This document shows, piece by piece, positions 43,693-52,319 of a stretch of DNA of 62,753 bases; position 1 is the first letter of the stretch; each line of letters starts with the position of its first letter. The notes beneath the pieces are model-generated. The model was not told the origin of the DNA. It was given only the letters and a program-made list of their open reading frames with translations, and did no database searches. Origin of the DNA: Lachnospiraceae bacterium (GTDB taxonomy: Bacteria; Bacillota; Clostridia; Lachnospirales; Lachnospiraceae); the NCBI GenBank assembly GCA_009911035.1, contig QXWO01000034.1, positions 1 to 62,753 on the forward strand, read 5' to 3'. The translations under genes were made by a program, and so were the position numbers.

Positions 43693-44416
43693 AATACGAA
43701 ACTGTACAGCATCCTACGACGGCAGCGATGTTTTGCATGATGTCTCCCTGACCGTGGAAAAAGGTGAATTTCTCACCATCATTGGTCCCTCCGGTTGCGG
43801 AAAAACCACGCTTCTTAAAATGGTGAACGGACTGGTAACTCCCGCCCAGGGTGAAGTATTCATAAATGGCGGGCCGCTGGCTGACTGTAGTCTGACTGCC
43901 CTGCGCAGACGGATTGGCTACGCCGTACAGGGGGCTAAACTTTTTCCTCATATGACGGTGGCTGACAATATCTGCTATGTGCCGTCACTGGAGCAAAAAA
44001 TGGCAAAAGAACAAAAGAAAGAGCTGGCAGCTAAAATGCTGGAAATGGTACGTCTTTCCCCGGATCTGGCATCCCGGTTTCCCAGACAGCTTTCCGGAGG
44101 CCAAAAGCAGCGGGTCGGGATTGCCCGGGCTCTGGCGGCAGAACCTGATATTCTGCTGATGGACGAGCCTTTCGGCGCTGTAGATGAAATTACACGCAAG
44201 GAGCTGCAGGATGAACTCCTTACCCTCCAACGCAGAACAGGGATCACAGTCATTTTCATTACCCACGATATCCGTGAAGCCTTTAAGCTTGGAAGCCGGA
44301 CCCTTATCATGAAGGACGGCCGTATCTGGCAGCAGGGTACGCCGAAAGAACTGCTGGCCAGTCCAAAGGATGCATTTGTAAGACAGCTCATAAGAAAGGA
44401 TGATTATCATGAATGA
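43676..44416 (+). CDS. Osmoprotectant ABC transporter ATPase
   Basis: 246 residues. Walker A GPSGCGKTT, Q-loop AVQGAKLFPHM, signature LSGGQKQRVGIARAL, Walker B ILLMDEPFGAVD and the switch His in FITHDIREA are all present. There is no CBS-domain extension of the kind seen in OpuAA or OpuCA, so osmotic gating by CBS is absent. Translation most likely starts at TTG (43676), placed 8 bp after AGGAGG, and overlaps the permease gene by 17 bp. Confidence 0.9.
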   Translation: MNSVIEIRNCTASYDGSDVLHDVSLTVEKGEFLTIIGPSGCGKTTLLKMVNGLVTPAQGEVFINGGPLADCSLTALRRRIGYAVQGAKLFPHMTVADNICYVPSLEQKMAKEQKKELAAKMLEMVRLSPDLASRFPRQLSGGQKQRVGIARALAAEPDILLMDEPFGAVDEITRKELQDELLTLQRRTGITVIFITHDIREAFKLGSRTLIMKDGRIWQQGTPKELLASPKDAFVRQLIRKDDYHE

Positions 44417-45323
44417 TATTAAAAGAAAAAATAGTATCTCAAAAGGAATTTTGCTGGTAATGCTGGCTGCTCTTATGCTGGGTGCCTGGGGCTGCGCAGG
44501 CAAAAAGTCCATAAAAATTGCCTCCAAGCCCATGACGGAGCAGTATATCCTGACAGAAATCATTGCCCAGTTAATTGAGGAAGATACAGATTATGAGGTG
44601 GAAATCACCAAAGGAGTCGGCGGCGGCACCACCAATATCCACCCCGCCCTTCTAAAAGGAGAATTCGACTTATACCCTGAATACACCCGTACCGCATGGC
44701 TGAATGTTCTTAAAAAGGAAGAAATGGAAAAAGATGACAGTAAACTGTACCAGGTGCTTTTGGAAGAATACGACGCCCTAGGCCTTACATGGACCGGCCT
44801 ATACGGCTTTTCCAATACCTACGGGCTGGCTGTGAGAGCGGAAACCGCAGACCAGTACGATCTTTCTACCTATTCCGGCCTGGCCGCTGCCTCCGGGGAA
44901 CTTACTTTTGGAGGCAATCCTGACTATATCGAACTGGAAACAGGATATCCCAGACTATGCTCCGCCTACAATATGAAGTTTAAGGATACAAAGCAGATGG
45001 AAATCGCATTAAAATATGAAGCCCTTAAAAACGGCGAAGTGGATGTAATCAATGCCTTTACCACAGACGCCCAGCTTGCCGCCAACGATTTGGTGCTGCT
45101 TACTGATGACGGCGGATTTTTTGAAACTTTTGAGGCCGGTACTGTAATCAGAAAAGATGCGCTGGAAAAGTATCCGGAATTAAAAGGTGTGCTGGAAAAA
45201 CTGGATGGGCTGATTACCGAAGCGGAAATGCAGCAGATGAATTATGAAGTGGAGGTCAACGGAAAAGAAGATGCCCAAGTGGCAAGGGAATTTCTGAAAG
45301 CCAAAGGATTGATCAGCGGTTGA
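44409..45323 (+). CDS. Osmoprotectant ABC transporter substrate-binding lipoprotein
   Basis: About 304 residues. A signal peptide ends in a lipobox-like LGAWGC, so it is probably lipid-anchored. The mature protein matches the OsmF/OpuCC family: SKPMTEQYILTEIIAQLIEE, KGVGGGTTNIHPALLKGEFDLYPEYTRTAW, and the C-terminal NYEVEVNGKEDAQVAREFLKAKGLI. The start is chosen at the ATG at 44409, with AAAGG 8-9 bases upstream, overlapping the ATPase stop; an ATG at 44400 is possible. It is the last gene of a three-gene operon. Confidence 0.9.
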   Translation: MNDIKRKNSISKGILLVMLAALMLGAWGCAGKKSIKIASKPMTEQYILTEIIAQLIEEDTDYEVEITKGVGGGTTNIHPALLKGEFDLYPEYTRTAWLNVLKKEEMEKDDSKLYQVLLEEYDALGLTWTGLYGFSNTYGLAVRAETADQYDLSTYSGLAAASGELTFGGNPDYIELETGYPRLCSAYNMKFKDTKQMEIALKYEALKNGEVDVINAFTTDAQLAANDLVLLTDDGGFFETFEAGTVIRKDALEKYPELKGVLEKLDGLITEAEMQQMNYEVEVNGKEDAQVAREFLKAKGLISG

Positions 45324-45338
45324 TCCCAAAAAGGCCCT

Positions 45339-45375
45339 TGGCAGGCTTCCGGCATTGAAACCGGAAATCCTGCCA
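45339..45375 (+). terminator. Hairpin after the osmoprotectant operon
   Basis: TGGCAGG (45339-45345) pairs with CCTGCCA (45369-45375), with an inner TTCCGG/CCGGAA stem. There is no T-run immediately after it, so efficiency is uncertain. Confidence 0.45.
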
Positions 45376-45464
45376 GAGCGTGTTTGAAAATTACTTTCCT
45401 TAAGATGTACGTCACAACAAAGCAGGGCGTGTAGTTCCGGGAAATAAATGTTCAAACACGCCCC
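45376..45464. repeat. AGAGCGTGTTT repeat element with inverted ends
   Basis: An 89-bp element: GAGCGTGTTTGAA at its left end is complementary to TTCAAACACGC at its right end (45451-45461). Its first 25 bp recur at 48508-48532 with one change. It fills the gap between the ABC operon and the GH3 gene. Confidence 0.55.
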
Positions 45465-45542
45465 AGAGGCCGGTATCCGGTACATGTTTCTTTCCCGGAC
45501 AAACTTTTGATCTGACTTCATTGCAGTACTACGCATTCGGCT

Positions 45543-47963
45543 TTAATCTATTTTTAAAATCAGCTCCAGAACCCGTTTTGCGCAGGCTTCCATTTCTTTT
45601 CTGGTAAGGTATCCCTTTTCCATGGCTTCCATGAGTCTTTCCGGGTAGCCACATCCCATTTTCACATCATTTCCTGCCTTTGTTTCCTTGTAATGCTCAC
45701 CGCAGGTCCACCAGTCAGTAGTCACACAGCCTTCATATCCCCATTCTTTGCGGAGGATCCCTTCCAAAAGCTGGACATTTTCAGAGGCCCTGTGTCCGTT
45801 GATAATGTTGTAGGAGGTCATAATTGACCAGGGCTGTGCCTCCCGCACAATCATCTCAAATGCCTTTAAATAAATTTCCCTTGCGGCACGTTCCGAAACT
45901 CTCGAATCGCTGTTCTTACGGTTGGTTTCCTTGTTATTCAGGGCAAAGTGCTTCACTGTCGCTCCCACATGATTGGACTGTATTCCCCGTACCATGGCGG
46001 CTGCCAGCTTTCCGGTAAGGAAAGGGTCCTCTGAATAGTATTCAAAATTTCTGCCGCACAGAGGGCTTCTATGGATATTCACTGCCGGGGTCAGCCACAT
46101 GGCAATATTATTTTCCTTCACCTCGGCCCCTCCGGCTGCCCCTACTGCCTCCACCAGTTCCTCATTAAAGCTACATGCAAGCAGGGTGGAGCATGGCCAG
46201 CATGTGGTATTAACGCCACACTGTGGTGCAATCCGTAAGCCTGCCGGACCGTCCGCAGTCATAATGGAAGGTACCCCGTATTCCGGGAGGTTTCCATAGC
46301 CAAATGTATTGGCAACCCCTGTATTGGGCTGTCCTCCAAGGAGATGGGCCACTTCTTCATCCGACAACTGCGCCAAAAATTCTTCTACGGTAATCTTTCC
46401 TTCAGCTGCTTCCAGTAAAATATGCGCACCCTTTTTATAAGGCGCTTTCCAGAGATGGTAACGGCCCCGCCCCCTGTTTTCAGGCACATATCCCTCCAGC
46501 AGTTCTGCCGGCATTTTCTCCAGTCCGCATGCATCGGGGTCATTTGACTCTGTCTGGGGAAGCTCCTCATAGCTTCCGTCTGCAAGCATCCTCTTTGCCA
46601 GTGATGAAGGAGCAAGTCTGCTCTCAAGCTGTTTCACCACCCGGTCTTCCCCAAGGGTATATGTGAATGCCGTCCGCTGTACATCCCGTACAGAAGTCCC
46701 TACGAAAAAAGCATATTCTCCTTTTTCCAACAGGTAAGCAGATTTCTGTATTTTACCCAGATCATCATAAGAAGCCATGTCGTCCACATCAAAATGCAAT
46801 GTCATGTGCTGGCTTTCCCCTGCCTGCAGCTCTCTTGTCTTTTTAAAGGCAATCAGTGTCCTGGCAGGCTTCCCGAGTCTTCCCTGGGGAGCGCCAAAGT
46901 ATACCTGCACTACTTCTTTCCCTGCCACATTTCCTGTATTTGTCACTTGGACATGAATGGAAACTCTTCCCCCCGCTTCTGTTGCAGACAATGTGTTTAC
47001 GTCAAAAGTGGTATAAGAAAGACCATAGCCGAAAGGATAGTTTACCTTATCCGCCGCCCCGGGTATCGTCTCAAAATAACGGTACCCCACATAAATATCA
47101 TCGGTGTAATCCACATACTCTCTAGACTCGTGGAAATTATATGTGGAGGGATAGTCCTCCAGGGTCTTTGCAAAAGTATCGGAAAGCTTGCCGGAAGGAT
47201 TTCCTTTTCCCATAAGCAGCTCTGCTGCCGCCAGTCCGCCTTCCATGCCTCCCTGCCATGCCATCAGCACTGCACCGATTTTATCTTCATCCACAAACCA
47301 TGAGGTATCTACCATACCGCCTACATTCATCACCACTGCAACTTTCGGGAAATTCTCCTTTACCGCTTTTACCATAGCAGTTTCCGCTTTGGAAAGACAG
47401 AAATCTCCATCCGCAAAAATTTCCGCAGAACGCTCGGCCATAGCGCGCTCTCCTTCCCAGAGATTTTCATTCCCGTCATCCACAATGCTCTTTCTGTCCC
47501 ATCCTTCTCCCGAAAAACGGCAGATCGTAATGATTGCCGTGTCCGTGTAGGCCTTTGCCCGTGCCAGCAACTCCTGTGGCACATCCGGTTCAACAGTCAT
47601 GCCGGGAGCACATCCTTCCCCGTACTGTTTCTCTACATCCTTCCGGTAATAATCGCACAAAGGCTCAAAAATACTGATGCCCCCTGTGAGCTTTAACCCT
47701 TCATACAGACTGCGGGTATAAGCGCAGGTCACATCCCCGCTCCCGCCGCCTCCTTTTACATAATCAAAAGCTGCCTTGCCAAACAATGCTGCCTTTGTGC
47801 CATTTCTGAAAGGCAGGATGTTTCCGTTATTTTTTAACAAAACCATGCCTTCTTTTGCCGCTTCTTTTGACAAAGCAATATGACTCCCGGAACCGGTAAG
47901 CCTTTGCCCGTTTTCCCCAAGGGGAATACCCGGCAGATACATGATGCGCGTCCATTTTTCCAT
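45543..47963 (-). CDS. GH3 beta-glucosidase-type enzyme with permuted domain order
   Basis: An 806-residue cytoplasmic glycoside hydrolase (no signal peptide). The GH3 C-terminal domain comes first (SKEAAKEGMVLLKNNGNILPF, WQGGMEGGLAAAELLMGKGNPSGKL), then a fibronectin-III-like domain (VTNTGNVAGKEVVQVYFGAPQGRLGKPARTL), then the GH3 catalytic barrel (VPSIMTADGPAGLRI, ATVKHFALNNKETNRKNSDSRVSERAAREIYLKAF). The barrel ends with the nucleophile region CVTTDWW (D750). This swapped order is known from rumen Clostridia enzymes. The likely role is intracellular hydrolysis of beta-glucosides. AGGAGGACTTCGCACCT precedes the ATG. Confidence 0.9.
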   Translation of the reverse strand: MEKWTRIMYLPGIPLGENGQRLTGSGSHIALSKEAAKEGMVLLKNNGNILPFRNGTKAALFGKAAFDYVKGGGGSGDVTCAYTRSLYEGLKLTGGISIFEPLCDYYRKDVEKQYGEGCAPGMTVEPDVPQELLARAKAYTDTAIITICRFSGEGWDRKSIVDDGNENLWEGERAMAERSAEIFADGDFCLSKAETAMVKAVKENFPKVAVVMNVGGMVDTSWFVDEDKIGAVLMAWQGGMEGGLAAAELLMGKGNPSGKLSDTFAKTLEDYPSTYNFHESREYVDYTDDIYVGYRYFETIPGAADKVNYPFGYGLSYTTFDVNTLSATEAGGRVSIHVQVTNTGNVAGKEVVQVYFGAPQGRLGKPARTLIAFKKTRELQAGESQHMTLHFDVDDMASYDDLGKIQKSAYLLEKGEYAFFVGTSVRDVQRTAFTYTLGEDRVVKQLESRLAPSSLAKRMLADGSYEELPQTESNDPDACGLEKMPAELLEGYVPENRGRGRYHLWKAPYKKGAHILLEAAEGKITVEEFLAQLSDEEVAHLLGGQPNTGVANTFGYGNLPEYGVPSIMTADGPAGLRIAPQCGVNTTCWPCSTLLACSFNEELVEAVGAAGGAEVKENNIAMWLTPAVNIHRSPLCGRNFEYYSEDPFLTGKLAAAMVRGIQSNHVGATVKHFALNNKETNRKNSDSRVSERAAREIYLKAFEMIVREAQPWSIMTSYNIINGHRASENVQLLEGILRKEWGYEGCVTTDWWTCGEHYKETKAGNDVKMGCGYPERLMEAMEKGYLTRKEMEACAKRVLELILKID

Positions 47964-48103
47964 AGGTGCGAAGTCCTCCTGTTTAAATATTTGCTTTTAT
48001 TTTACCCTTTTTAGGGCCAGAAGGACAATCCTGTTTTTTGACTGGCTTATAGGACGATTTTGACATATTCGGTATTGTACAGTGTCTGGAAACCAAAGAC
48101 CTA

Positions 48104-48460
48104 TTACAGATATCTGCCCAATATCTTTTCCACAGGTTTTCCCTTTGCAAGCTCGTCCACAAGTTTATCCAGACACCGTATGTCCCGCATAAGAGGTTCC
48201 TCAATTTCCTCCACCCTGATGCCGCAGATCACTCCCTTTATCTGATTCCTTTTTTCGTTCATCTGTGGAGCCTTTCTAAAAAAATCCCCATAGGAAACTG
48301 CTTCCACGCACAGCCCGTCCAGTTCTTCCTGGCTGTATCCGGTAAGCCAGTGGATCACTTCGTCCACTTCCGCTTTTGTCCTTCCCTTTTTCGTGGCTTT
48401 ATTCACCAGGAGCTGGTATATCTTTGCAAAATCCATCTGGTATACTTTCTCATTATCCAT
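48104..48460 (-). CDS. DUF2200 family protein
   Basis: A 118-residue cytoplasmic protein of the DUF2200 family: VYQMDFAKIYQLLVNKATKKGRTKAEVDEVIHWLTGY, NQIKGVICGIRVEEIEEPLMRDIRCLDKLVDELAKGK. The function is unknown; this family resembles small stress-associated proteins often encoded near DUF1801 genes. The start is taken at the ATG at 48460 with GGGGACATTT upstream; the frame is open to 48493. The 47964-48103 gap holds the GH3 promoter region, with nothing else recognised. Confidence 0.85.
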   Translation of the reverse strand: MDNEKVYQMDFAKIYQLLVNKATKKGRTKAEVDEVIHWLTGYSQEELDGLCVEAVSYGDFFRKAPQMNEKRNQIKGVICGIRVEEIEEPLMRDIRCLDKLVDELAKGKPVEKILGRYL

Positions 48461-48507
48461 AAATGTCCCCATTTCTTCGCTGTCTTTGCGCATTTCCCTT
48501 TTTTCCC

Positions 48508-48532
48508 AGAGCGTGTTTAAAAATTACTTTCC
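48508..48532 (+). repeat. Second copy of the AGAGCGTGTTT repeat (partial)
   Basis: 25 bp starting AGAGCGTGTTT and ending ATTACTTTCC match 45376-45399 with one substitution. The distal inverted end is not seen. A third, weaker relative may lie at 55450 (AAGCGAGTTTGAAAAT). Confidence 0.5.
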
Positions 48533-48562
48533 GAAGCACTGCCTGCTCCATTTCAAACTTCC

Positions 48563-48973
48563 TTACGGATGGTTTCCCGTTTCATAACACCACTTTGCAA
48601 TATCCCCGATCAAATCCAGCGGAAGATCCTTATCATACGGAAACTGTATGGCTCCTTTGCTGGTCTTATAGCCCTCCAGCCGTCCGCCAAATTCTATAAC
48701 CGCTTCTGTCCCTGCGTACAGACCGACATGGTTTTTGTGGGCGGCAAAATGAATTATGTTATGCTTGTTCCAATAAGTCGGCATACTCCATGAAATCTTC
48801 TCCTTAGCTTCCGGCAGGGCCCTTCTGATGACTTCTCTGATCTCCTTCAAATATTGCTGGGATTTTTCGGGCTGTGCCGCTATATATTCCTCCACCGTCT
48901 CCGGTTTCTTTCCGCAATAATGACCCTGGTTCTCCTTTTTAAAATCCCGGCCGCACTTAGGGCATATCCACAT
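48563..48973 (-). CDS. DUF1801 (YdhG-like) protein with N-terminal zinc knuckle
   Basis: 136 residues. Residues 1-20 have the pattern CPKCGRDFKKENQGHYC, a likely Zn site. The DUF1801 domain follows (EYIAAQPEKSQQYLKEIREVIRRALPEAKEKISWSMPTYW...GLYAGTEAVIEFGGRL...GAIQFPYDKDLPLDLIGDIAKWCYE). Relatives have been called iron chaperone-like, but the role is unproven. Its start overlaps the end of the 75-residue gene upstream, so the two are cotranscribed. Confidence 0.85.
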   Translation of the reverse strand: MWICPKCGRDFKKENQGHYCGKKPETVEEYIAAQPEKSQQYLKEIREVIRRALPEAKEKISWSMPTYWNKHNIIHFAAHKNHVGLYAGTEAVIEFGGRLEGYKTSKGAIQFPYDKDLPLDLIGDIAKWCYETGNHP

Positions 48974-49184
48974 TTCCCTGCTCCTCCTTCTGAATCAATC
49001 CATAAATCTGGTACAGGGAAATCATGTTCTGATACATCAGCTTGCGCGACATCATCTGCTGATAAGTCACTGTTTTTACCTTTCCCTGCCCTTTCATCAT
49101 CTCCATCTTCGATAAAATGCCCGAATATTCATCCTGCACTGCTGACAACATCTTTTCAAAGGCTTCCAAACGACTGTTTTCCAC
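48957..49184 (-). CDS. Small conserved-looking helical protein, unknown
   Basis: 75 residues, predicted all-helical and charged (ENSRLEAFEKMLSAVQDEYSG...SRKLMYQNMISLYQIYGLIQKEEQG), with no membrane span. It overlaps the DUF1801 gene by 17 bp. I do not recognise a family. Support comes from the tight overlap and coding-like composition. Confidence 0.6.
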   Translation of the reverse strand: MENSRLEAFEKMLSAVQDEYSGILSKMEMMKGQGKVKTVTYQQMMSRKLMYQNMISLYQIYGLIQKEEQGNVDMP

Positions 49185-49225
49185 TACTGCCTCCTGTTCT
49201 GTTCCTTCGGGATACCTCCATGAAA

Positions 49226-49248
49226 GGCGCTTTCAGCGCCCGTTTTTT
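49226..49248 (+). terminator. Orphan plus-strand terminator-like hairpin
   Basis: GGCGCT-TTC-AGCGCC (49226-49240) followed by CG and six T (49243-49248). It lies between divergent genes, with no plus-strand gene upstream for 3.9 kb, so it may close a short unannotated transcript. Confidence 0.4.
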
Positions 49249-49462
49249 GCTTTTCAAAGTATAACACGAATTCTGCCGGACCGGAAGGACAATTTTGTTA
49301 CAGTCAAAGACCTTGCTAAAACAAACTGTCCTGCAAAACGCAACGGCATTGTTTTTTCCTAAAATATCATTTATTATGCCCAAAAATTACAATTTATATG
49401 TTAAAATATGGTTGGAGTTTCCCTTCTCCAATCCCGAATCAAAATGCAAAGGAGTGTCTGAC

Positions 49463-50383
49463 ATGAACACACTGGAAACAATCATCAGCAATTATCTTGA
49501 TTACTGCGAATATCAGAAGCGGCTGGACACCAAGACCTTAAAAGCCTACCGTATTGACCTAAAGCAGTTTACCGATAATCTTCCGGTAGATGATCCTTCT
49601 CTCATCACGCCGGAAACTCTGGAAAACTATATTACCTTTCTGCATAAATCTTATAAGCCCAAAACGGTGAAAAGAAAAATTGCAACCCTTAAAGCGTTTT
49701 TCCATTATCTGGAATATAAAGATTTAATAGAAAAAAATCCTTTTAATAAACTGCAGATAAAATTCCGCGAGCCAGTCATCCTCCCTAAAACCATTCCATT
49801 GTCAACCATAGAAGCTTTCCTTGCCGCCCTCTATGCCCAAAAGGATACCGCCCCCACAAAATACCAGAAAAAATGTATTTTAAGGGATATTTCCGTGGCG
49901 GAACTTCTCTTTGCAACCGGCATACGTATCTCAGAATTGTGCACTTTAAAGCCTCGGGATATCAACCTGAATGAAAGGACTGTCCTTATTTACGGAAAAG
50001 GCGCAAAGGAAAGGAAAATACAGCTTGGAAGTGATGCGGTAGTGCTGGCTCTGGAAGAATATTATCAAGATAATAAAGAGAAAATCGAGGAGTGCGGCTA
50101 CTTTTTTACGAACAAACTAGGCAATCGCCTTTCCGAACAGTCGGTCCGTGAAATGATTAATAAGTACTGCAGGCAGGCCGCCATCAGCCTACACATTACG
50201 CCCCACATGTTCCGTCATTCCTTTGCCACCTACCTCCTTGAGGCCGATGTGGACATCCGGTATATTCAGGAAATGCTGGGACACAGCTCTATCAATATAA
50301 CGGAAATATATACCCATGTGGCAATGGCAAAGCAGAAAGATATTTTGACCACAAAACATCCCCGGAAAGATTTTCAAATCTGA
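49463..50383 (+). CDS. Tyrosine recombinase (XerC/XerD-like)
   Basis: A 306-residue site-specific recombinase. An N-terminal SAM-like core-binding domain (NTLETIISNYLDYCEYQKRLDTKTLKAYRIDLKQF) precedes a catalytic domain with Arg in ATGIRISELCTL, Lys in YGKGAKERKI, HMFRHSFATYLLE (HxxR), LGHSSINITEIYTHV (His and nucleophile Tyr). The ATG at 49463 follows AAAGGAGTGTCTGAC; an upstream open frame is spurious. It is not next to an obvious integrated element, so a housekeeping or phage-relic role is open. The C-terminus overlaps the terminator hairpin at 50360. Confidence 0.92.
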   Translation: MNTLETIISNYLDYCEYQKRLDTKTLKAYRIDLKQFTDNLPVDDPSLITPETLENYITFLHKSYKPKTVKRKIATLKAFFHYLEYKDLIEKNPFNKLQIKFREPVILPKTIPLSTIEAFLAALYAQKDTAPTKYQKKCILRDISVAELLFATGIRISELCTLKPRDINLNERTVLIYGKGAKERKIQLGSDAVVLALEEYYQDNKEKIEECGYFFTNKLGNRLSEQSVREMINKYCRQAAISLHITPHMFRHSFATYLLEADVDIRYIQEMLGHSSINITEIYTHVAMAKQKDILTTKHPRKDFQI

Positions 50384-50390
50384 TCCGGGG
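50360..50390. terminator. Terminator hairpin between convergent recombinase and GGDEF-EAL genes
   Basis: CCCCGGA (50360-50366) pairs with TCCGGGG (50384-50390), with inner AGATTT/AAATCT pairing; TATTTTCTATT follows on the plus strand. The stem includes the recombinase stop region. Confidence 0.55.
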
Positions 50391-50402
50391 AAGGGGTATT
50401 TT

Positions 50403-52163
50403 CTATTCTGCCTGCTGCTTTTTCAGAAGTTCAAAGAATTCACCCTCCGGCATGGGTTTTGCATAGTAAAAACCCTGTACCTGGTCGCAGCCGATGCTCC
50501 GCAAAAGTTCCACCTGCTCTTTTGTCTCCACACCCTCTGCCAGAATCCCCAGCTCCAGCTTACTGGCCATCAGAACTACCTGCTCTAATATCAGCCTTCC
50601 TTTATTGGAAACCATCATATTTTCCATAAACTTCCTATCCAGCTTTATCACGTCAAAAGGTGTTTCCAGAAGCACATTTAAAGAAGAATAGCCACTGCCA
50701 AAATCGTCCATCAAAAGAGTAAATCCCTCCTCCTTTAACTTCAATGCCTTCCGGCTGATTTGCAAATCGTCCGCAGTTTCCGTTATCTCCAGCTCCAGCA
50801 AAGTTTTGGAAATGCCGTTGCTCTCTATCATGTCAGAGAGCACTTCTATATATTCATTATCCTTTAAGTGAATTCTTGATACATTCACGGAAATGGGGCA
50901 GGGCATCACCCCGGAAGCTTCACACTTTTTGATAAAACAGCATGCTTCTGCCCATATATAATAGTCAACCTTTTTCACAAAACCGTTTTCTTCTATAATA
51001 GGGATAAACTGATCAGGATAAATCATCCCCCGCTCCGGATGCCGCCATCTCACCAGCGCCTCTGCCCCGATGATCTCGTTTTTGGCAATACTATATTTAG
51101 GCTGCAAATACATCATGAACTGCCTTTCATTGATGGCCGCCTGCATATTTTCTTCAATAAACTTCCTGGTATACAGCCGTTCCTTAAACTTCTCTTTGTA
51201 AAACAAAATATTAGTCAGAATGCTGTCTTTGGCCGCCCGTCTTGCCATAGAGGCCCGGTCCTCCATCTGGCGCAGTTCCATTTCCCGGTCCTCCACGATA
51301 TACACGCCGTAGGACATTTGCAGCTTTACATTTTTAAAACTATTGATCCGGACATCCAGATTCTGGATGAACTTAACCAGTTCTTCTTCCTTTTCATATT
51401 CCATCACAACCATAAACACATCACTGCGGACATTGATATAATACTGCTCTTTGCTGCAAATCTCCTTAAGTTTCCTTCGGATGAAGTACAAAACTTCGTC
51501 TCCAAACTTTTCACCGTACAGATCATTGACTAATTTAAACTTACGGACATCAAACTGGATAATTCCTACGGGATTCCGGGCTGAAAATAAAAGGTCATTG
51601 ACATTCCTCCTGAAACGGCGGAGCCTTCTCATATTTTTAAGCATCAGCATCATTTCATCATCATGGGGAATGTCCTCTAAATTTATACTGGTTTCTGTTA
51701 TGTCTTTCAGATACCCTTCCAGCATTTCTTCCAGAATTTCAATGCTGATGCTAATCGCATGAGGACACTTTTGCATGATAAGCCCATCTTTACGGATATC
51801 CACCACCTCCTCCGGCTTTGAAATATCCTTTCCCAAAATATCCCTGCATTTGATTTTGCCACTCATTTTTTCCGTAAAACGATTTATAAATTCTGTAGTT
51901 TTCTTATTACCGTATACCTCCAGCTCTTTATCCTGGGAATCGTAAAATCCCATTGCCATGCCCAGCACCATTAATGATGCCGTAATACAGCCACAGACAC
52001 TTCCCTGGCGCATTCCGCCGCCAAAGCATGTACTGATCTTAAATGCAGTTTTCAGATCCACCCCAAAGTCCTCTGCAAATGCCCCAAACAATGCCTGTGA
52101 GCAATGATACTGCTGGTGCAGAAGCTGCTCCGCCTTCTTCTGATGTGTCATATCATACCCCAT
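50403..52163 (-). CDS. C_GCAxxG_C_C domain fused to degenerate GGDEF and EAL domains
   Basis: 586 residues. Residues about 10-140 form a C_GCAxxG_C_C redox-type domain (QQYHCSQALFGAF, STCFGGGMRQGSVCGCITASLMVLGMAMG, KCRDILG, KCPHAISISIEILEEML). Residues about 185-320 resemble GGDEF, but the signature is FGDEV (LYGEKFGDEVLYF), so cyclase activity is doubtful. Residues about 335-580 are EAL with GAEALVRWRHP, NVSRIHLKD, LELEITET, MDDFGSGYSSL and KLDRKFMENM intact, so c-di-GMP phosphodiesterase activity is likely. The Cys-rich front suggests control by redox state or metal. Confidence 0.88.
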   Translation of the reverse strand: MGYDMTHQKKAEQLLHQQYHCSQALFGAFAEDFGVDLKTAFKISTCFGGGMRQGSVCGCITASLMVLGMAMGFYDSQDKELEVYGNKKTTEFINRFTEKMSGKIKCRDILGKDISKPEEVVDIRKDGLIMQKCPHAISISIEILEEMLEGYLKDITETSINLEDIPHDDEMMLMLKNMRRLRRFRRNVNDLLFSARNPVGIIQFDVRKFKLVNDLYGEKFGDEVLYFIRRKLKEICSKEQYYINVRSDVFMVVMEYEKEEELVKFIQNLDVRINSFKNVKLQMSYGVYIVEDREMELRQMEDRASMARRAAKDSILTNILFYKEKFKERLYTRKFIEENMQAAINERQFMMYLQPKYSIAKNEIIGAEALVRWRHPERGMIYPDQFIPIIEENGFVKKVDYYIWAEACCFIKKCEASGVMPCPISVNVSRIHLKDNEYIEVLSDMIESNGISKTLLELEITETADDLQISRKALKLKEEGFTLLMDDFGSGYSSLNVLLETPFDVIKLDRKFMENMMVSNKGRLILEQVVLMASKLELGILAEGVETKEQVELLRSIGCDQVQGFYYAKPMPEGEFFELLKKQQAE

Positions 52164-52226
52164 TTCCGCAGATAAATTCTATCTGCCCTTCCCTATACCC
52201 TGCTTTTTGTTTAAAAACATCCTTAT

Positions 52227-52263
52227 GTAAAAAAATGTGAAGATATAGCGTCTATATCTTCAC
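52227..52263 (-). terminator. Rho-independent terminator of gpmI
   Basis: On the minus strand, GTGAAGATATAG pairs perfectly with CTATATCTTCAC (plus 52237-52263) and is followed by ATTTTTTTAC. A second hairpin, ACCTGCC/GGCAGGT, lies between it and the gpmI stop. Confidence 0.8.
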
Positions 52264-52319
52264 ATAAATCACCTGCCCGGCTGCGGTCCGCATCGCCCGC
52301 CACAGCCAGGCAGGTATTT

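Noticed and set aside
48981-50383. Integrated element mobilised by the Xer-type recombinase
   Set aside because: No attachment repeats, phage or plasmid genes were found next to it.
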